This document shows, in pieces, positions 5,574-6,273 of a stretch of 6,273 bases of DNA. Source of the stretch: an uncultured bacterium (GTDB taxonomy: Bacteria; Bacteroidota; Bacteroidia; Bacteroidales; CAIWKO01); the NCBI GenBank assembly GCA_903916135.1, contig CAIWVT010000624.1, forward strand, positions 1 to 6,273. The letters run 5' to 3'. Below the pieces are notes generated by a model. It worked only from the letters and a program-made list of their open reading frames with translations. It was not told the origin of the DNA and searched no databases. The position numbers and the translations under genes were made by a program. The first letter of the stretch is position 1; each line of letters starts with the position of its first letter.

Positions 5574-6273
5574 CTATGGCATATAGCCGAGGGCGGCAGC
5601 TTTGTCTAAATATTCCTTAGATTTGATGGCATCGCCTTTTCCTTTGTAAATTTGTCCTAAATAGTAATAAACATCACCCCGTTTTGGATTTAATTCAATG
5701 ACTTTCAAGAGATTTTTTATGCCATTTTCGTAATCTCCTTTGTTGGTATAAGATAAAGCAAGGTTAAAATATGCCCCTTCATGCTGTGGATTCGCTTTAA
5801 TTACGCGAGTGGATACTTCTATTGCCTCATCATATTTCATTAGTTTGTTTAGTGTTTTTCCGTAATTGACATTTTCATCTATATCATTGTTTTTAATTTG
5901 ATTTGCCTTCTTTTGATAAAAATATGCAGAGTCAAAATTATTTTCTATATAATAAATTATACCTAACTTAAAGAGTGATTGAGACATATTTGGGTAGATT
6001 TCAATAGATTTTAATAAATATCGCTTTGCAATAGTGAATGTATCTAATAAGTTTTGCTGGTTTTTTGTTTTTTTTACGGCTTCTATCAGTTCCGTACCAT
6101 AAATTTTATTGGCAGTGGCACTATTTGAAGAAATTTTTATGTCTTCACCATAAATAGTTAGATTGTCTTTCCAATATACATTCCTTGAAAATGTTTTTAG
6201 TCCATATAGTCCTATAATTACAAAGACAAGCGTGAAAAGTAGCTTATTTATGGAAATAAATTGCGATAAAGAT
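5574..6273 (-). CDS. C-terminal part of a TMTC-like membrane protein with TPR repeats (cut by window edge)
   Basis: The frame is open from the right edge (first full codon 6270-6272) to the TAG at 5574-5576, giving 232 visible residues; the start lies outside. The internal ATG at 5985-5987 is not the start, because coding-like sequence continues upstream. Visible order: a membrane helix at about 9-25 (NKLLFTLVFVVIIGLYG); the linker motif SRNVYWKDNLTIYGEDI (30-46) and SSNSATANKIYG (49-60); then TPR units beginning near 63, 96, 132, 165 and 199, with NPQHEGAYFNLALSYTNKGDY and NPKRGDVYYYLGQIYKGKG clear. This linker followed by TPRs is typical of Bacteroidota TMTC-like proteins, whose N-terminal half is a GT-C / glycosyltransferase 39 membrane domain (family memory). 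That half is not visible, so the catalytic role is inferred. The TPRs would bind a partner or acceptor protein. The gene is very AT-rich (22% GC over 5881-5940), unlike the next gene on the same strand. Confidence 0.85.
   Translation of the reverse strand, partial: SLSQFISINKLLFTLVFVIIGLYGLKTFSRNVYWKDNLTIYGEDIKISSNSATANKIYGTELIEAVKKTKNQQNLLDTFTIAKRYLLKSIEIYPNMSQSLFKLGIIYYIENNFDSAYFYQKKANQIKNNDIDENVNYGKTLNKLMKYDEAIEVSTRVIKANPQHEGAYFNLALSYTNKGDYENGIKNLLKVIELNPKRGDVYYYLGQIYKGKGDAIKSKEYLDKAAALGYMP

Overview
The window looks like chromosomal DNA from a member of the Bacteroidota. Three things point there. The ECF sigma factor is of the type common in that phylum. A TAnnTTTG promoter element (TATCTTTG) lies upstream of the aconitase-family gene. 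Most genes also lack a Shine-Dalgarno sequence and have an A-rich leader instead. Base composition is uneven. In 60-base lines counted by hand, the sigma gene (241-300) is 32% GC, the start of the nth gene (1141-1200) 33%, the end of the nth gene (1441-1500) 57%, the aconitase-family gene (2701-2760) 48%, the minus-strand membrane gene (5041-5100) 58% and the TPR gene (5881-5940) 22%.

Left part, plus strand (1-2113). An ECF sigma factor with an unusually good ribosome binding site ends at a clear intrinsic terminator. It is followed by a small 89-residue protein resembling the N-terminal part of Bacteroidota anti-sigma factors, which has its own terminator. Next come endonuclease III (nth), complete with its catalytic lysine and aspartate and four iron-sulfur cysteines, and, 6 bases later, a free-standing single PAS-domain protein.

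Middle (2114-4094). A promoter drives a single-gene unit encoding a 590-residue protein of the aconitase / 3-isopropylmalate dehydratase / homoaconitase family, with the large (LeuC-like) and small (LeuD-like) subunits fused. It is followed by a 98-base tract of 14 degenerate 7-base units in unbroken phase. The last units of this tract form a 9-bp hairpin followed by nine T residues, which is the likely terminator of the gene.

Right part, minus strand (4196-6273). Two membrane-protein genes are read leftward. The upstream one enters from the right edge and is cut by the window. Its visible part has one membrane helix, a short linker and TPR repeats, matching the C-terminal half of TMTC-like (GT-C / glycosyltransferase 39 type) proteins; the reading frame is open all the way to the edge. 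The downstream one is a complete 424-residue polytopic protein resembling GT-C / PMT-type glycosyltransferases. A second array of nine 7-base units lies between them, and a third repeat type (CACTAAG) supplies the stop codon of the 424-residue gene. The two genes probably act in transfer of sugars from a lipid carrier to an envelope acceptor, which is inference from architecture.

I see no CRISPR array, transposase, tRNA, rRNA or phage gene. Most of the window is ordinary housekeeping and envelope content. The features most worth a second look are the phased heptamer arrays, the fused dehydratase with an atypical specificity loop, and the stand-alone PAS protein coupled to nth.
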